DNA from: Candidatus Limimonas egerieequi
GTDB taxonomy: Bacteria > Bacillota > Clostridia > Oscillospirales > Acutalibacteraceae
DNA: 64,000 bases
Assembly: GCA_018064455.1 (NCBI GenBank)
Contig: JAGHVH010000010.1
Span: forward strand, 62,001-126,000
Direction: 5' to 3'
The notes under the pieces were generated by a model. That model searched no databases. It saw only the letters and a list, made by a program, of their open reading frames with translations, and had not been told where the DNA came from. The position numbers and the translations under genes are program-made. Of the stretch, positions 47,194-57,549 are shown piece by piece (position 1 is the stretch's first letter; every line of letters begins with the position of its first letter).

Positions 47194-48468
47194 TTATTCT
47201 TCTTCGTTTTCTTGTACTTTTTCCTGTTCAATTAGGACTTTTTCTACACGACGTTCTTCTGTTTCAAGGATAGTTACTTTGATGTTTTCATAGGTGAATA
47301 CTTCTTCTGGTTCTGGGTAGTGTTCGAGCATTTCGATACACCAACCACCAACAGTTTCACTCTCAAACTCGCTCTCTGGAAGTTCAAGCTCTTCAAAGAG
47401 GTCGTCAAGGATCATGTCACCATCAACTTCAAAGTCATCATCGTGTTCGATGAGTTCCTCTTCAACTTCATCGCTTTCGTCCCAAATCTCACCAACAAGT
47501 TCCTCAAGTACGTCCTCAAGCGTTACTATGCCGTGTGTGCCACCGTATTCGTTGGTGACAATAGCAAGGTGCTGCTTATTCTTCTTAAGCTCACGAAGGA
47601 CGTCAGGGAGTTTCATTGTCTTGTAGACAAAGCATGGTTCCATGAGAAGGTTTTTGAGGTTCAATTTGTCGCCATCGGCGAGCGAACGTAAAACGTGGTT
47701 TATGTGGAGCACGCCGATGATGTTGTCGATATCATCCTCATAGACAGGGATTCGAGTGAAGGAAGTTTCGCGAATGAATTTGCGAATTTCCTTCTCGTCA
47801 TCGTCTATGTCTATGGCTTCCATATCGACACGTGAAGTCATTACATCTGATGCAGATGTATCTGTGAAATCAATGGTTGCTTGGATAAGTTCTGAACTAT
47901 CACTTGAGAGGACACCTTCGTCCTCAGCAGTTTCGATAATTGACTGGAACTCCTCAACTGCTTCTTCCTCATCATCTTCTTCATCCTTTTCAGGACCTGT
48001 AATTAAGTTTACAAGTTTTACAGTGATGAAAACAATTGGGTAGAGGATAGTCATAAGGACTTTGATAGGGAGCGAATGACGCATTGCTATCGTGTTAGGC
48101 TTCTTCTTGGATGTAATCTTTGGAATTGTTTCACCAAAGATGATTACAAGAATTGTAATTACTAGTGTACCAAGCCAGTTGAAACTATCTGCTTTTTCCT
48201 TAAGTGTTAGATTTAAGAGTACAACCATAAGTGATGATGCTGCGATATTAACAAGGTTGTTACCTATGAGAATTGTGGAAAGCGCATCATCAAAACGTTT
48301 CGTGATTGCGAGAGCGCGCTTAGCGCTCATTTTACCGTTGTCTGCCTCATGCTCTAGTCTAACTTCATTTGCCGCTGAAAAACTCATTTCAGAGGACGAG
48401 AAGAAGTTTGAGAGAGCGATGCAGATGATGATTCCGATTGAAACGAGGATTATTGGTAATATGCTCAT
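47194..48468 (-). CDS. CNNM/CorC (hemolysin C) family protein
   Basis: FFSSSEMSFSAANEVRLEHE; CBS region; EYGGTHGIVTLEDVLEELVGEIWDE. Confidence 0.9.
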   Translation of the reverse strand: MSILPIILVSIGIIICIALSNFFSSSEMSFSAANEVRLEHEADNGKMSAKRALAITKRFDDALSTILIGNNLVNIAASSLMVVLLNLTLKEKADSFNWLGTLVITILVIIFGETIPKITSKKKPNTIAMRHSLPIKVLMTILYPIVFITVKLVNLITGPEKDEEDDEEEAVEEFQSIIETAEDEGVLSSDSSELIQATIDFTDTSASDVMTSRVDMEAIDIDDDEKEIRKFIRETSFTRIPVYEDDIDNIIGVLHINHVLRSLADGDKLNLKNLLMEPCFVYKTMKLPDVLRELKKNKQHLAIVTNEYGGTHGIVTLEDVLEELVGEIWDESDEVEEELIEHDDDFEVDGDMILDDLFEELELPESEFESETVGGWCIEMLEHYPEPEEVFTYENIKVTILETEERRVEKVLIEQEKVQENEEE

Positions 48469-49466
48469 GCTTCATCACCATCCTCTTCGTCATATATTTC
48501 GCCGACGAGTTCTTCGAGGATATCCTCAATTGTCACAACACCCAAGGTGCCGCCAAATTCGTCTTTGACGATGGCGAGCGTCACCTTGTTCTGTGACATT
48601 CTCTCAAGGAGTCCATCGATTTCCTCGTCCTTGTCGGCGAAGAAAGGCTTATCCATGATACGTTTTATCTGTGGATATTTATTTGTCTTAAGATATTGCT
48701 TTAAATAACGTCTGATTGAAAGGACACCGATTATATCATCCTTGTCTCCGTCATATACTGGAAGACGTGAATGCGTTGAATCACTGATGTCGTTGAATAT
48801 TTCCTCTGGTTCTTTGCTAAGGTTAACGCCTTGGATATTTACTCTTGGAGTTGCAATTGATTCAACCTTGGTGCCTTCAAACTGTAAAGCAGAGGAGAGA
48901 AGGTCACTTTGCTCCTCATCAATAACGCCACTTTCCTCAAGGTCCTCTATGATGTCATAGAGTTCGTCCTCAGTGACTGTTATTTCTTTTTCAGCTTTTG
49001 TAAGTTTGCTGGCAAGGTTGCCAATGCCGGAAAGTGCCTTGGATAATGGGCTTAATATCTTCATTAAAATAAGTAAAGGCCCTGAGCATATCAGAACAGA
49101 AGATTCACTGTTCTTCTTTGCAAAACTTTTTGGTAACATCTCTCCAACGAAGAATACAACAAGCGTTGTGATGATGGTACTAATAGATACCGCACTAAGC
49201 CCCCATATTCTCGTAACAAAGATGGTTACGATAGAGGCAATAGAGATATGTACGATATTGGTACATATAAGTAGGGTAGTGATAGCTTTATCAAAGTTGT
49301 CAAGCGCAAATAAAACACGCTCAGCACGCTGATCACCACGCTCAAGTCTCATTTTGATTCGATTTCTCGAAACACTTGAGAGTGCGGTCTCGGTTATTGC
49401 AAAGAATGCTGCAAGACCTAGTAAAATTATGATTAATATTAATGACCCTCGACTGTCACCGTCCAT
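48465..49466 (-). CDS. CNNM/CorC (hemolysin C) family protein, second copy
   Basis: FFAITETALSSVSRNRIKMRLERGD; DEFGGTLGVVTIEDILEELVGEIYDEE. Confidence 0.9.
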   Translation of the reverse strand: MDGDSRGSLILIIILLGLAAFFAITETALSSVSRNRIKMRLERGDQRAERVLFALDNFDKAITTLLICTNIVHISIASIVTIFVTRIWGLSAVSISTIITTLVVFFVGEMLPKSFAKKNSESSVLICSGPLLILMKILSPLSKALSGIGNLASKLTKAEKEITVTEDELYDIIEDLEESGVIDEEQSDLLSSALQFEGTKVESIATPRVNIQGVNLSKEPEEIFNDISDSTHSRLPVYDGDKDDIIGVLSIRRYLKQYLKTNKYPQIKRIMDKPFFADKDEEIDGLLERMSQNKVTLAIVKDEFGGTLGVVTIEDILEELVGEIYDEEDGDEA

Positions 49467-49589
49467 TTAGGATCAAACGCTCCTTTCGTAGCTAAAGTAT
49501 TAGTAAATAGTATATATTATTAAATAATAGTTGTCAAATAATATAGGATGACTTACAATAGGATGGAATTTTATTAGGGGAGGTGCAGT

Positions 49590-50558
49590 ATGAAAAGTTT
49601 TGAAATTGATAGCAATTCTGCTGGTGTCAGACTTGATAAGTTTGTAACTAAGAACTTGCCACTATTGCCACAGTCATTGCTTTACAAATATATTCGTACT
49701 AAACGAATTAAAGTAAACGGTAAACGAGCTGAGATTTCAACAAGGCTTAACGTTGGCGACATCGTTGATATGTATATAAACGATGAGTTCTTTGAAAAGC
49801 CTGATCCACACTATGACTTTTTACATGCATCTCTTGATTTAACTATACTGTATGAGGATTCAAATATTTTGATTCTTGATAAAAAGGTCGGACTTTTGTC
49901 GCATCCTGATGATAACGAGTATGTTGATACATTGATTTCACGTGTTAAGCATTACCTTTATGAGAAGGGCGAATATGATCCAGAGTCGCCGACAGTGTTT
50001 ACGCCGGCGCTTATCAATAGGATTGATAGAAACACTGGCGGTATCGTCATGGCGGCGAAGAATGCCGAGACACTGCGCATAATGAACCAAAAGGTCAAGG
50101 ATAGGGAACTACATAAGTATTACCTATGCGCAGTTTACGGCAACTTGCCATCAACATCTGGTTTGCTTGTTGATTATCTGATTAAGGATGAATCAAAAAA
50201 TCAGGTTCGTGTCTATGAAAAACAGGTTCCTGGTTCTAAGGAAATTAGAACCGCATACACTGTTGTGAAAACAGGAAAGGCAAAGGGAGTTCCTGTTTCC
50301 CTTTGCGAGGTCGAGCTTTTGACTGGCCGTACACATCAGATTCGCGCGCATATGGCCTACATAGGCTGCCCGCTCATCGGTGATGGTAAATACGGCTCAA
50401 ACGCTCGTAACAAGGAACTGGGCTACAAGAAGCAGTTCCTTTACAGTTACAAACTCTCATTTGACTTCACAACTGACGCTGGTATCCTGTCATACCTTGA
50501 CGGTATGACTTTTGAAGCACCAGACGTCTGGTTCGCAACAGAGTTTCCTAACTTTTAA
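49590..50558 (+). CDS. RluA-family pseudouridine synthase
   Basis: S4-like N-terminus; INRIDRNTGGIVMAAKN; LLTGRTHQIRAHMAYIGCPLIGDGKYG. Confidence 0.93.
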   Translation: MKSFEIDSNSAGVRLDKFVTKNLPLLPQSLLYKYIRTKRIKVNGKRAEISTRLNVGDIVDMYINDEFFEKPDPHYDFLHASLDLTILYEDSNILILDKKVGLLSHPDDNEYVDTLISRVKHYLYEKGEYDPESPTVFTPALINRIDRNTGGIVMAAKNAETLRIMNQKVKDRELHKYYLCAVYGNLPSTSGLLVDYLIKDESKNQVRVYEKQVPGSKEIRTAYTVVKTGKAKGVPVSLCEVELLTGRTHQIRAHMAYIGCPLIGDGKYGSNARNKELGYKKQFLYSYKLSFDFTTDAGILSYLDGMTFEAPDVWFATEFPNF

Positions 50559-50609
50559 TAAAAATATAAGCGGCTCACGTTTGTGAGCCGCTTTCTTATT
50601 GCTATTAGT

Positions 50610-50807
50610 TTACATCAAAAGAAGCATTGCATATGAGCCAAGGATTGAGCGAGCAAGCTGGCTTGCAAAGAGCTTATCAATAAGCTTTGGGAATGGTCCA
50701 AACTTCAAGATAGGGCAGATAGTGTAAAGGATGTTGCGAACGAAGTCAAAGAGTACTTCGCTGAACTTCTTTTCATTACTTGTATATGTATATTCTTTAT
50801 TTTCCAT
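50610..50807 (-). CDS. small hypothetical protein
   Basis: 65-aa ORF with GGAGG RBS. Confidence 0.45.
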   Translation of the reverse strand: MENKEYTYTSNEKKFSEVLFDFVRNILYTICPILKFGPFPKLIDKLFASQLARSILGSYAMLLLM

Positions 50808-50821
50808 TTTTATACCTCCAA

Positions 50822-52081
50822 TTAATACTGACCGTAAACGTGTACGAATTCGTTTACTGCTGCGAGGTTTCTGATGTCTACATCGCCAGGAGCCAAGAGT
50901 ACCTTGTCTGTAGCGAAGAGGTAACCACCGTCAACACCAAGCTCGTCAACGAGCTTCTTTGCGTAGTCAACGCACTCAGACTTAGATGATTCACGAAGCA
51001 TAGCGAGAGGCATACCACCCATGATAGAGTGCTTTGTGCCAAAGAGCTTCTTGCATTCGAAGATATCATCGTTTTCAACAACGAATGTAACTGAGTGTGC
51101 TGGAACACGTTCATTGAGTAATTCGAGTTTTCTCTGGCCCCACTGACCTTCAAGAACTGTAAACATATGGCCACCATGATTCTGGATGTAAGTAGCAATG
51201 TCTACAAAGTCATCGAGGTAGATTTCCTCAAACTGCTGATCGTTGAGGAATGGAGGCATATGACATGGATTGAGAATCCATGGGAATGGCTTAAGCTTTG
51301 GCTCGCCACCCTTAACTACTGCATTGATGCCGTAGTCAACGAGCCAAGGAAGATCCTTGATGTGTGGTGGCATTGTCATCATAAGGTGAGTCATCTTGAT
51401 AAGGTCATAGCAGTATTCTGCTGCTGCGTCCTTAGCCTTGATAAAGTCATCTTTATTACGACGAAGGTCAATTGTTGTGCCCTTGAATCCACGAAGGAAG
51501 TCAAAGAAGAGGTCTGTTGGCATCTCAGCTGAACCACCAACTACTACAGGCATACCAAGGAACTTTTCGAAATAGAAGTAACCGAGTACAAGTGAGCCTG
51601 CAAACTCAAGGAATGGTGGGAGAGAGCTATAGAATGACTTGAGCTGTTGCTCGTTAGTTACGTCAAAGTGAGGGAACTTACGAGGAAGGAACTCATCAAG
51701 AATCCACATTACTGGATCTTCAGCAATCTTCTTGTAGTCCTCTGGAGTCATTGGACAATCTTCTTTATGCTGGAGTGTGTATCCATCGTCTGATGCGAAG
51801 AATACTTCACTACCGAGTGTTCTACCAAGCTTGATTGAGTGAGTAAGGCTTGGAACATAAGCACAGTCAAAGTAGATATCTTTGTAAATAGCACCGTAAC
51901 CCTTAACGTGCTTTAACATATGGCCCTCTGTTTCGCCGATAGTAACACCTGCATAAGCGAGAGCATAGCTCTCGATAAATGAGCATACAGGGATTCTGTC
52001 TGGCACTTTGTTGTCAGCTGCATCAAGCATACGCTGAACTTTTGTAGCGTATTCTTGCTTGTTTTTCTTAAAATCAACCAT
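50822..52081 (-). CDS. uroporphyrinogen decarboxylase (URO-D)-superfamily protein
   Basis: VPDRIPVCSFIESYALAYAGVT..MLRESSKSECVDYAKKLVDELGVDGGYLFATDKVLLAPGD. Confidence 0.8.
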   Translation of the reverse strand: MVDFKKNKQEYATKVQRMLDAADNKVPDRIPVCSFIESYALAYAGVTIGETEGHMLKHVKGYGAIYKDIYFDCAYVPSLTHSIKLGRTLGSEVFFASDDGYTLQHKEDCPMTPEDYKKIAEDPVMWILDEFLPRKFPHFDVTNEQQLKSFYSSLPPFLEFAGSLVLGYFYFEKFLGMPVVVGGSAEMPTDLFFDFLRGFKGTTIDLRRNKDDFIKAKDAAAEYCYDLIKMTHLMMTMPPHIKDLPWLVDYGINAVVKGGEPKLKPFPWILNPCHMPPFLNDQQFEEIYLDDFVDIATYIQNHGGHMFTVLEGQWGQRKLELLNERVPAHSVTFVVENDDIFECKKLFGTKHSIMGGMPLAMLRESSKSECVDYAKKLVDELGVDGGYLFATDKVLLAPGDVDIRNLAAVNEFVHVYGQY

Positions 52082-52163
52082 AACAAATTCTCCTCATATA
52101 TTTACCGAAATTTTTTAACCAATATTCATTTTAAATTTTAATACGTGTATAGTCAACTAATTA

Positions 52164-53396
52164 TTAGTAAATTCCATATGAATGAACAAATTCGTTAACA
52201 GCCATGAGGTTTTCGATTTTTGCATCTGATGGGGCAATAAGTACTTTGTCAGTTGAGAATACAAAGCGACCATCTGGTGCAAGTTCATCTATCATTTTCT
52301 TTGCATGGTCGATACATTCACGCTTTGTTGAGTCACGAAGCATTGCCTGAGGCATACCACCCATAACTGAGTTGTTCTTGGCAACTTTCTTAATTTCTGC
52401 AATACGCTCAGTAGGGCAGATGAATGTAACAGAATTGTCAGGGAGTTCCTCAAGTCGTGCAATGTTTGGACCCCAGTCACCCTCACAGAATGTGAGCATG
52501 TGACCGCCGTTTTCATGGAGATACTCAACCATTGCTTTGTATGTTGGCCAATAGAGTTTATCAAACTGCTTTGGATTAAGGAATGGAGGCATGTGGCATG
52601 GATTGAACATCCATGGGAATGCTTCAAACTTATATTCCTTACGTCTGATTACACCGTTTACAAGGTTTTTAGCCATCCATGGCATACCAGCTGTTGCTGA
52701 ACCAAACATCATATGAGTCATACGCATCAAATCCATGCAGTAATCGAGAAGGGCGTTAATTGCCTTCTCAACATCATCCTCATGACGACGTATGTCAGTG
52801 ATTGTTGGCTTGAAACCACGAAGGTAGTCAAAGAGCATATCTGCTGGCATTTCAGCAGATCCACCAACAACGAATGGGTAATCAATTACCTTGGTGCAGT
52901 AAGTGCTAGCGAGCATCATAGTAAGTGCAAACTTAAGGAAAGGTTTAAGTGAGCCTATGAATGCCTTTTGCTGTTTGTCGTTGCTTTGGTTGTAAGCAGG
53001 ATACTTGCGAGGCAAGAACTCATCAATAATCCACATAACAGGATCCTTTGCAAGTCCTTCATAATCCTCTTCAGTCATAGGGCAGTATTCTTTGTGTTGT
53101 ACTGTTACTCCGTCGTCCGATACGAAGAATACGTCAGAACCAAGTCCCCATGAAAGTTCAAGAGCGTGCGACATCTGAGGTGTGAATACGCAATCAAAAT
53201 AAGCATCTTTGTAAATCTTGGCATATGAGGTGATATGCTTTGCGATACTCTTGTTTGCTTCATTTACAGTTGTACCTGCATATGCAAATGCATATGTTTC
53301 CATAAGGCCACAGATAGGTACTCTATCTGGAATAATGCCAGATGCGACGTCAGTCATTCTTTTACGACGCTCTTCATAGAGCTGTTTGTTGAGCAT
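52164..53396 (-). CDS. URO-D-superfamily protein, paralog of 50822-52081
   Basis: IPDRVPICGLMETYAFAYAGTT..MLRDSTKRECIDHAKKMIDELAPDGRFVFSTDKVLIAPSD. Confidence 0.8.
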   Translation of the reverse strand: MLNKQLYEERRKRMTDVASGIIPDRVPICGLMETYAFAYAGTTVNEANKSIAKHITSYAKIYKDAYFDCVFTPQMSHALELSWGLGSDVFFVSDDGVTVQHKEYCPMTEEDYEGLAKDPVMWIIDEFLPRKYPAYNQSNDKQQKAFIGSLKPFLKFALTMMLASTYCTKVIDYPFVVGGSAEMPADMLFDYLRGFKPTITDIRRHEDDVEKAINALLDYCMDLMRMTHMMFGSATAGMPWMAKNLVNGVIRRKEYKFEAFPWMFNPCHMPPFLNPKQFDKLYWPTYKAMVEYLHENGGHMLTFCEGDWGPNIARLEELPDNSVTFICPTERIAEIKKVAKNNSVMGGMPQAMLRDSTKRECIDHAKKMIDELAPDGRFVFSTDKVLIAPSDAKIENLMAVNEFVHSYGIY

Positions 53397-53597
53397 TATT
53401 TTACCTCCTTTATTAATTTTTCTGTAACTTAATACTCCACAAATAATTGTAGATTTATGTACGCGTATAGAATATATTTAATAATGGAGGACTTCTGTGA
53501 ATAGCGAACATATATCAAACTTGTAATATGGCTAAACAATCTTGTGTTTTTTGGGGAAAGTGATATAATCATTTCGCAAATTGAATAGAAACATTAT

Positions 53598-53775
53598 GTT
53601 GAGCGCAAGGCTGTCCATAGGGGGCAGGCGCGAAAATTAGGTAATACCGGTTGGAGTCCGGAGCAGTTCCCGCTACTGTAAGTGCAGGAGTGTATATGAC
53701 GCGGCGTGAGTCGGCCATTGGAGTAATCTGAGAAGGTAGTCGTATATACGTTTTATGGCACGAGCCAGGATGTCG
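53598..53775 (+). ncRNA. cobalamin riboswitch
   Basis: hallmarks GCGCGAAAATTAGGTAATACCGGTTGGAGTCCGG, AGCAGTTCCCGCTACTGTAAGTG, CGAGCCAGGATG. Confidence 0.88.
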
Positions 53776-53839
53776 ATAATGTTTAACTAACTTTTGTTGC
53801 GGGAGTGCGACGGGTTGGTTTTTAAGTCACGTAAAAACG

Positions 53840-53873
53840 GTCGTGGTAGATGTATTTCTACCACGACTTTTTG
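53840..53873 (+). terminator. intrinsic terminator between riboswitch and ecfT
   Basis: GTCGTGGTAGA-N6-TCTACCACGAC-TTTTTG. Confidence 0.85.
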
Positions 53874-53898
53874 TTTTGCAATTTTTTATGAAGGAGGT

Positions 53899-54765
53899 AT
53901 GGATATGGGCGAAAACTGCAGGTTCGGTTCACTGAACCCAATAATTAACTTTGTGTTCTTTATTGGCGCAATTGTCTTTGGCATGTTGTTCCAGCATCCA
54001 TATTTCCTTATAGCATCTGTTGTGCTATCTATATTGCTTCTTGTTTCAATCAAGGGACGTGACTCTATTAAGTTGTTACTATTGATGATTCCAGTATTTT
54101 TGCTGATTACTCTCATCAATGCGCTTATTAACAACTATGGATCGACAATTCTGTTCTATTACTTTGGTAGGGAATTTACTTTCGAAGGACTGTTCTTCGG
54201 TATTATCTTTGCTGCAATGATGGTAGCAATGCTCGTGTGGTTCTCTTCGTATAACAAACTTATGACTTCAGATAAGTTTGTATATATTTTTGGACCAATA
54301 ATACCGTCGATATCTTTGATACTTACATTAATCCTTCGATTTATACCGAATTATCAGAGGAAAGCGCGCCAGATATCGACGGCGCGAGCTTGTATAGGAC
54401 AGGAGAGCCGAGTTGATGTGCTGTCATCGCTCACAACGTGGGCGTTTGAAAGCGGCATCACAACGGCCGACAGTATGAGAGCTCGCGGATACGGCGGAAA
54501 GCGCCGTACGAACTATTCGATTTATCGATTTGGTTTTAAAGATGTACTAATTCTTGTGTACTTTGTAGTACTTATTGTTGTGCTTAGTTTTTGCTATGCA
54601 AAAGGTGGCATGAGTTCTGAAGTAGTACCGTCAATTGTGATGTCGGATATCAGCAATCCATATACTCTTGTTGGATTGATTGCTTATATTTTGTTTTTAT
54701 CATTCCCACTTATTCTCAATGTAAAGGAGGCGCTAAAATGGCAGATTTTGAGATCAAGAATCTAA
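53899..54765 (+). CDS. ECF transporter T component
   Basis: multi-TM; TADSMRARGYGGKRRTNY (Ala-Arg-Gly motif). Confidence 0.88.
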   Translation: MDMGENCRFGSLNPIINFVFFIGAIVFGMLFQHPYFLIASVVLSILLLVSIKGRDSIKLLLLMIPVFLLITLINALINNYGSTILFYYFGREFTFEGLFFGIIFAAMMVAMLVWFSSYNKLMTSDKFVYIFGPIIPSISLILTLILRFIPNYQRKARQISTARACIGQESRVDVLSSLTTWAFESGITTADSMRARGYGGKRRTNYSIYRFGFKDVLILVYFVVLIVVLSFCYAKGGMSSEVVPSIVMSDISNPYTLVGLIAYILFLSFPLILNVKEALKWQILRSRI

Positions 54766-56375
54766 GTTTCTCGTATGCAACAAATCCTGAAAAGAGAGTC
54801 CTTGATAATATCAATCTTACAATCGAACACGGTGAGTATATTACTGTCTGTGGCAAGAGCGGTAGCGGTAAGTCAACACTTCTTCGCCACCTCAAAACGG
54901 TTTTGGCGCCAGCTGGTGAGAGAGTAGGAATTATTAAGTTTAATGGCAAGGAACTTTCTGATATTTCAACTTATGAGCAGGCAAGTTTTATAGGCTTTGT
55001 AATGCAGAACCCAGATGATCAGATAGTAACTGACAAGGTTTGGCATGAACTTGCATTTGGACTTGAAAACCTTGGTTGTGACAAGAGCACAATAAGGCTT
55101 CGTGTTGCAGAGATGGCGTCCTACTTTGGAATACAGAATTGGTTTGATAAGGATACATCCGACCTGTCGGGCGGACAGAAACAGCTCCTTAATCTTGCGT
55201 CCATCATGGCAATGCAGCCATCAGTTTTGATTCTCGATGAGCCTACATCTCAACTCGACCCAATCGCTGCGGCTGACTTCCTTAACACAGTACGCAAGAT
55301 TAACTTGGAGCTTGGCACAACTATTATCATCACAGAGCACAGGCTTGAGGACATCCTCTATGCATCTGACAGAGTTGTCTTGATGCAAGAGGGAAAGATA
55401 CTTGCTTGTGATGAACCTCACAAGATAGGTGAGTATTTAAAGAGCACTGATAACGAGATGTTTGCTGCTATGCCAACACCTGTACAGGTGTATCACGGCA
55501 TTGACTCGGCAGTTACTTCTTCTCAAGCGTGTCCTTTGACTGTTCGTGAGGGTGCGGAATTCCTTACATCAATAATTGGTTATACAGACAAACTGATTCC
55601 TTCTCTTGAAAAGGCTGAGGATATCTATGATGAAAAGGCAGCAAAGAAAGATGCTGTAATCAGTCTTTCTGACGTTTGGTTTAGGTATGAAAGACAGGGA
55701 AGAGATATCTTAAAAGGCGTTGATTTAAACGTTCCAAAGGGTAAACTCTTTGCTATCGTTGGTGGCAATGGTACTGGTAAATCAACTACACTCAAAGCTA
55801 TTTGTAATGTAGTAAAACCATATCGTGGTAAGGTTCGTGTAAATGGACACTGTTCAATGCTTCCACAGGACCCAGCAAGCCTCTTTGTAAAAGAGACAGT
55901 AAAGGATGAGCTCCTTGAGATGACGCACGATAACGAGCGTATAGAGAGCGTTGCAAAGACGTGTGATATTGAGCATCTCTTTGCTAGTCATCCTTTTGAT
56001 ATTTCAGGCGGTGAGCAACAGCGTGTTGCTCTTGCAAAAGTACTTCTTTGTGAGCCAGAGATAATACTTCTTGACGAGCCAACTAAGGGCCTCGATAACT
56101 TCTTTAAAATCAAGTTTGCAGGCATTTTAAAGGAACTGACTTCATTAGGAGTAACAATTGTTATGGTATCCCACGACGTAGAGTTCTGTGCAAGGTATGC
56201 TGATATTTGTTCAATGTTCTTTGATGGAAACATTGTTACAACTAATGCCCCTTGTAAGTTCTTCTCTGAAAACAGTTTCTATACAACTGCTGCAAACAGA
56301 ATGTCACGACACTTATTCTTGAACGCTATTAATGTAGAGGATGTAATTGAGCTATGCGCAAAAAATCTCTCATAA
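54738..56375 (+). CDS. ECF transporter duplicated ATPase (two ABC domains)
   Basis: two Walker A (GKSGSGKSTLL, GGNGTGKSTTL), two signatures (LSGGQ, ISGGEQQ). Confidence 0.93.
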   Translation: MADFEIKNLSFSYATNPEKRVLDNINLTIEHGEYITVCGKSGSGKSTLLRHLKTVLAPAGERVGIIKFNGKELSDISTYEQASFIGFVMQNPDDQIVTDKVWHELAFGLENLGCDKSTIRLRVAEMASYFGIQNWFDKDTSDLSGGQKQLLNLASIMAMQPSVLILDEPTSQLDPIAAADFLNTVRKINLELGTTIIITEHRLEDILYASDRVVLMQEGKILACDEPHKIGEYLKSTDNEMFAAMPTPVQVYHGIDSAVTSSQACPLTVREGAEFLTSIIGYTDKLIPSLEKAEDIYDEKAAKKDAVISLSDVWFRYERQGRDILKGVDLNVPKGKLFAIVGGNGTGKSTTLKAICNVVKPYRGKVRVNGHCSMLPQDPASLFVKETVKDELLEMTHDNERIESVAKTCDIEHLFASHPFDISGGEQQRVALAKVLLCEPEIILLDEPTKGLDNFFKIKFAGILKELTSLGVTIVMVSHDVEFCARYADICSMFFDGNIVTTNAPCKFFSENSFYTTAANRMSRHLFLNAINVEDVIELCAKNLS

Positions 56376-57046
56376 TTGACATAGTATGCATAGTGATAGT
56401 GCTAGGGCTTATGGTAATTTCTTTGAAATTCAAAGTACATTACCTGCTTACTGGCTCCATTATGGTACTGACGGCAATGCTGCCACTCTTTGTCGGCTTT
56501 GAAAACAAGCGACCAGGAGCGCGCGAACTTGTCGTTATCGCGATAATGTCAGCACTGACCATTGCGTCACGTCTTATATTTATGGCGACGCCTATGGTCA
56601 AACCAGTTATTGCATTCATTATGATTGCTGGATTTGCATTTGGTTCTTCTACTGGGTTTATGGTCGGCGCGCTGTCGGCACTTGTTTCCAATTTCTTTTT
56701 CTCACAAGGTCCGTGGACCTTGTGGCAGATGCTGGGATGGGGCGTAGCCGGTATTATTGCTGGCCTTCTGTCAAAGGCCAAACTAATCGACGGCACCAAG
56801 CGTATCCCAGCAACAATACTAGGTTTTGTTATAACCCTAGTGATTGTTGGACCAATACTTGATACAAGTTCAGTCTTTTGGATGATAAGCAACCCAACAC
56901 TCAAAAAGGTCATTCCTTTGTACCTTGCAGGAGTAGTGCCAAACCTTTCGATGGCAATTTCTACTGCAGTAACATTGTTCATTCTCTCTGGACCAATACT
57001 TAAAAAGTTGGCCAGAGTGAAGATAAAATATGCTATTAATTTTTAG
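56354..57046 (+). CDS. ECF transporter S component, likely cobalamin (CbrT-like)
   Basis: 6 TM; NFFFSQGPWTLWQMLGWGVAGIIAGLL; downstream of B12 riboswitch and ecfT-ecfA. Confidence 0.78.
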   Translation: MRKKSLIIDIVCIVIVLGLMVISLKFKVHYLLTGSIMVLTAMLPLFVGFENKRPGARELVVIAIMSALTIASRLIFMATPMVKPVIAFIMIAGFAFGSSTGFMVGALSALVSNFFFSQGPWTLWQMLGWGVAGIIAGLLSKAKLIDGTKRIPATILGFVITLVIVGPILDTSSVFWMISNPTLKKVIPLYLAGVVPNLSMAISTAVTLFILSGPILKKLARVKIKYAINF

Positions 57047-57058
57047 GAGGATAAATCT

Positions 57059-57457
57059 ATGAAAAAACTTATCGCAATCGTACTTTCACTCGTAATGGTA
57101 TTTGCTTTTGCTGCATGTGCTCAGGCACCGGTACAGAAGGCAGATGACACAACAAAGGCTGCAGCACCTGCTGGTGACCTCAAGTTTGACTTTACTGTTA
57201 AAGACATTGATGGCAATGAGCAGAAGACAGAAGTAGCATTTAGTGATGGCGACACAGTTGCAGATGCACTTGTAGCTGCTGGTATCGTTGAGTACAGTGA
57301 AGATGGTCTTTACAACACAGTTTCAGGTATCACTTATGACTGGAACGAGACACAGACATATTGGGCACTTTACATCGGTGACGAAATGGCTTCAGAAGGC
57401 ATCAACACAATTAAGGCAGAAGCTGGCGCAGCATATTCATTTGTTGCTACAAAATAA
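57059..57457 (+). CDS. DUF4430-domain lipoprotein
   Basis: lipobox AFAAC; DTVADALVAAGIVEYSEDGLYNTVSGITYDWNETQTYWALYIGDEMASEGI. Confidence 0.8.
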   Translation: MKKLIAIVLSLVMVFAFAACAQAPVQKADDTTKAAAPAGDLKFDFTVKDIDGNEQKTEVAFSDGDTVADALVAAGIVEYSEDGLYNTVSGITYDWNETQTYWALYIGDEMASEGINTIKAEAGAAYSFVATK

Positions 57458-57549
57458 AGCTTTGACAAATGGACCCCTGTGAGTTGTTCACAGGGGTTCT
57501 TTGTGTTATTATATGGTTTGTTAATTAACTCTAAGAGGAGGTGTGCTCT

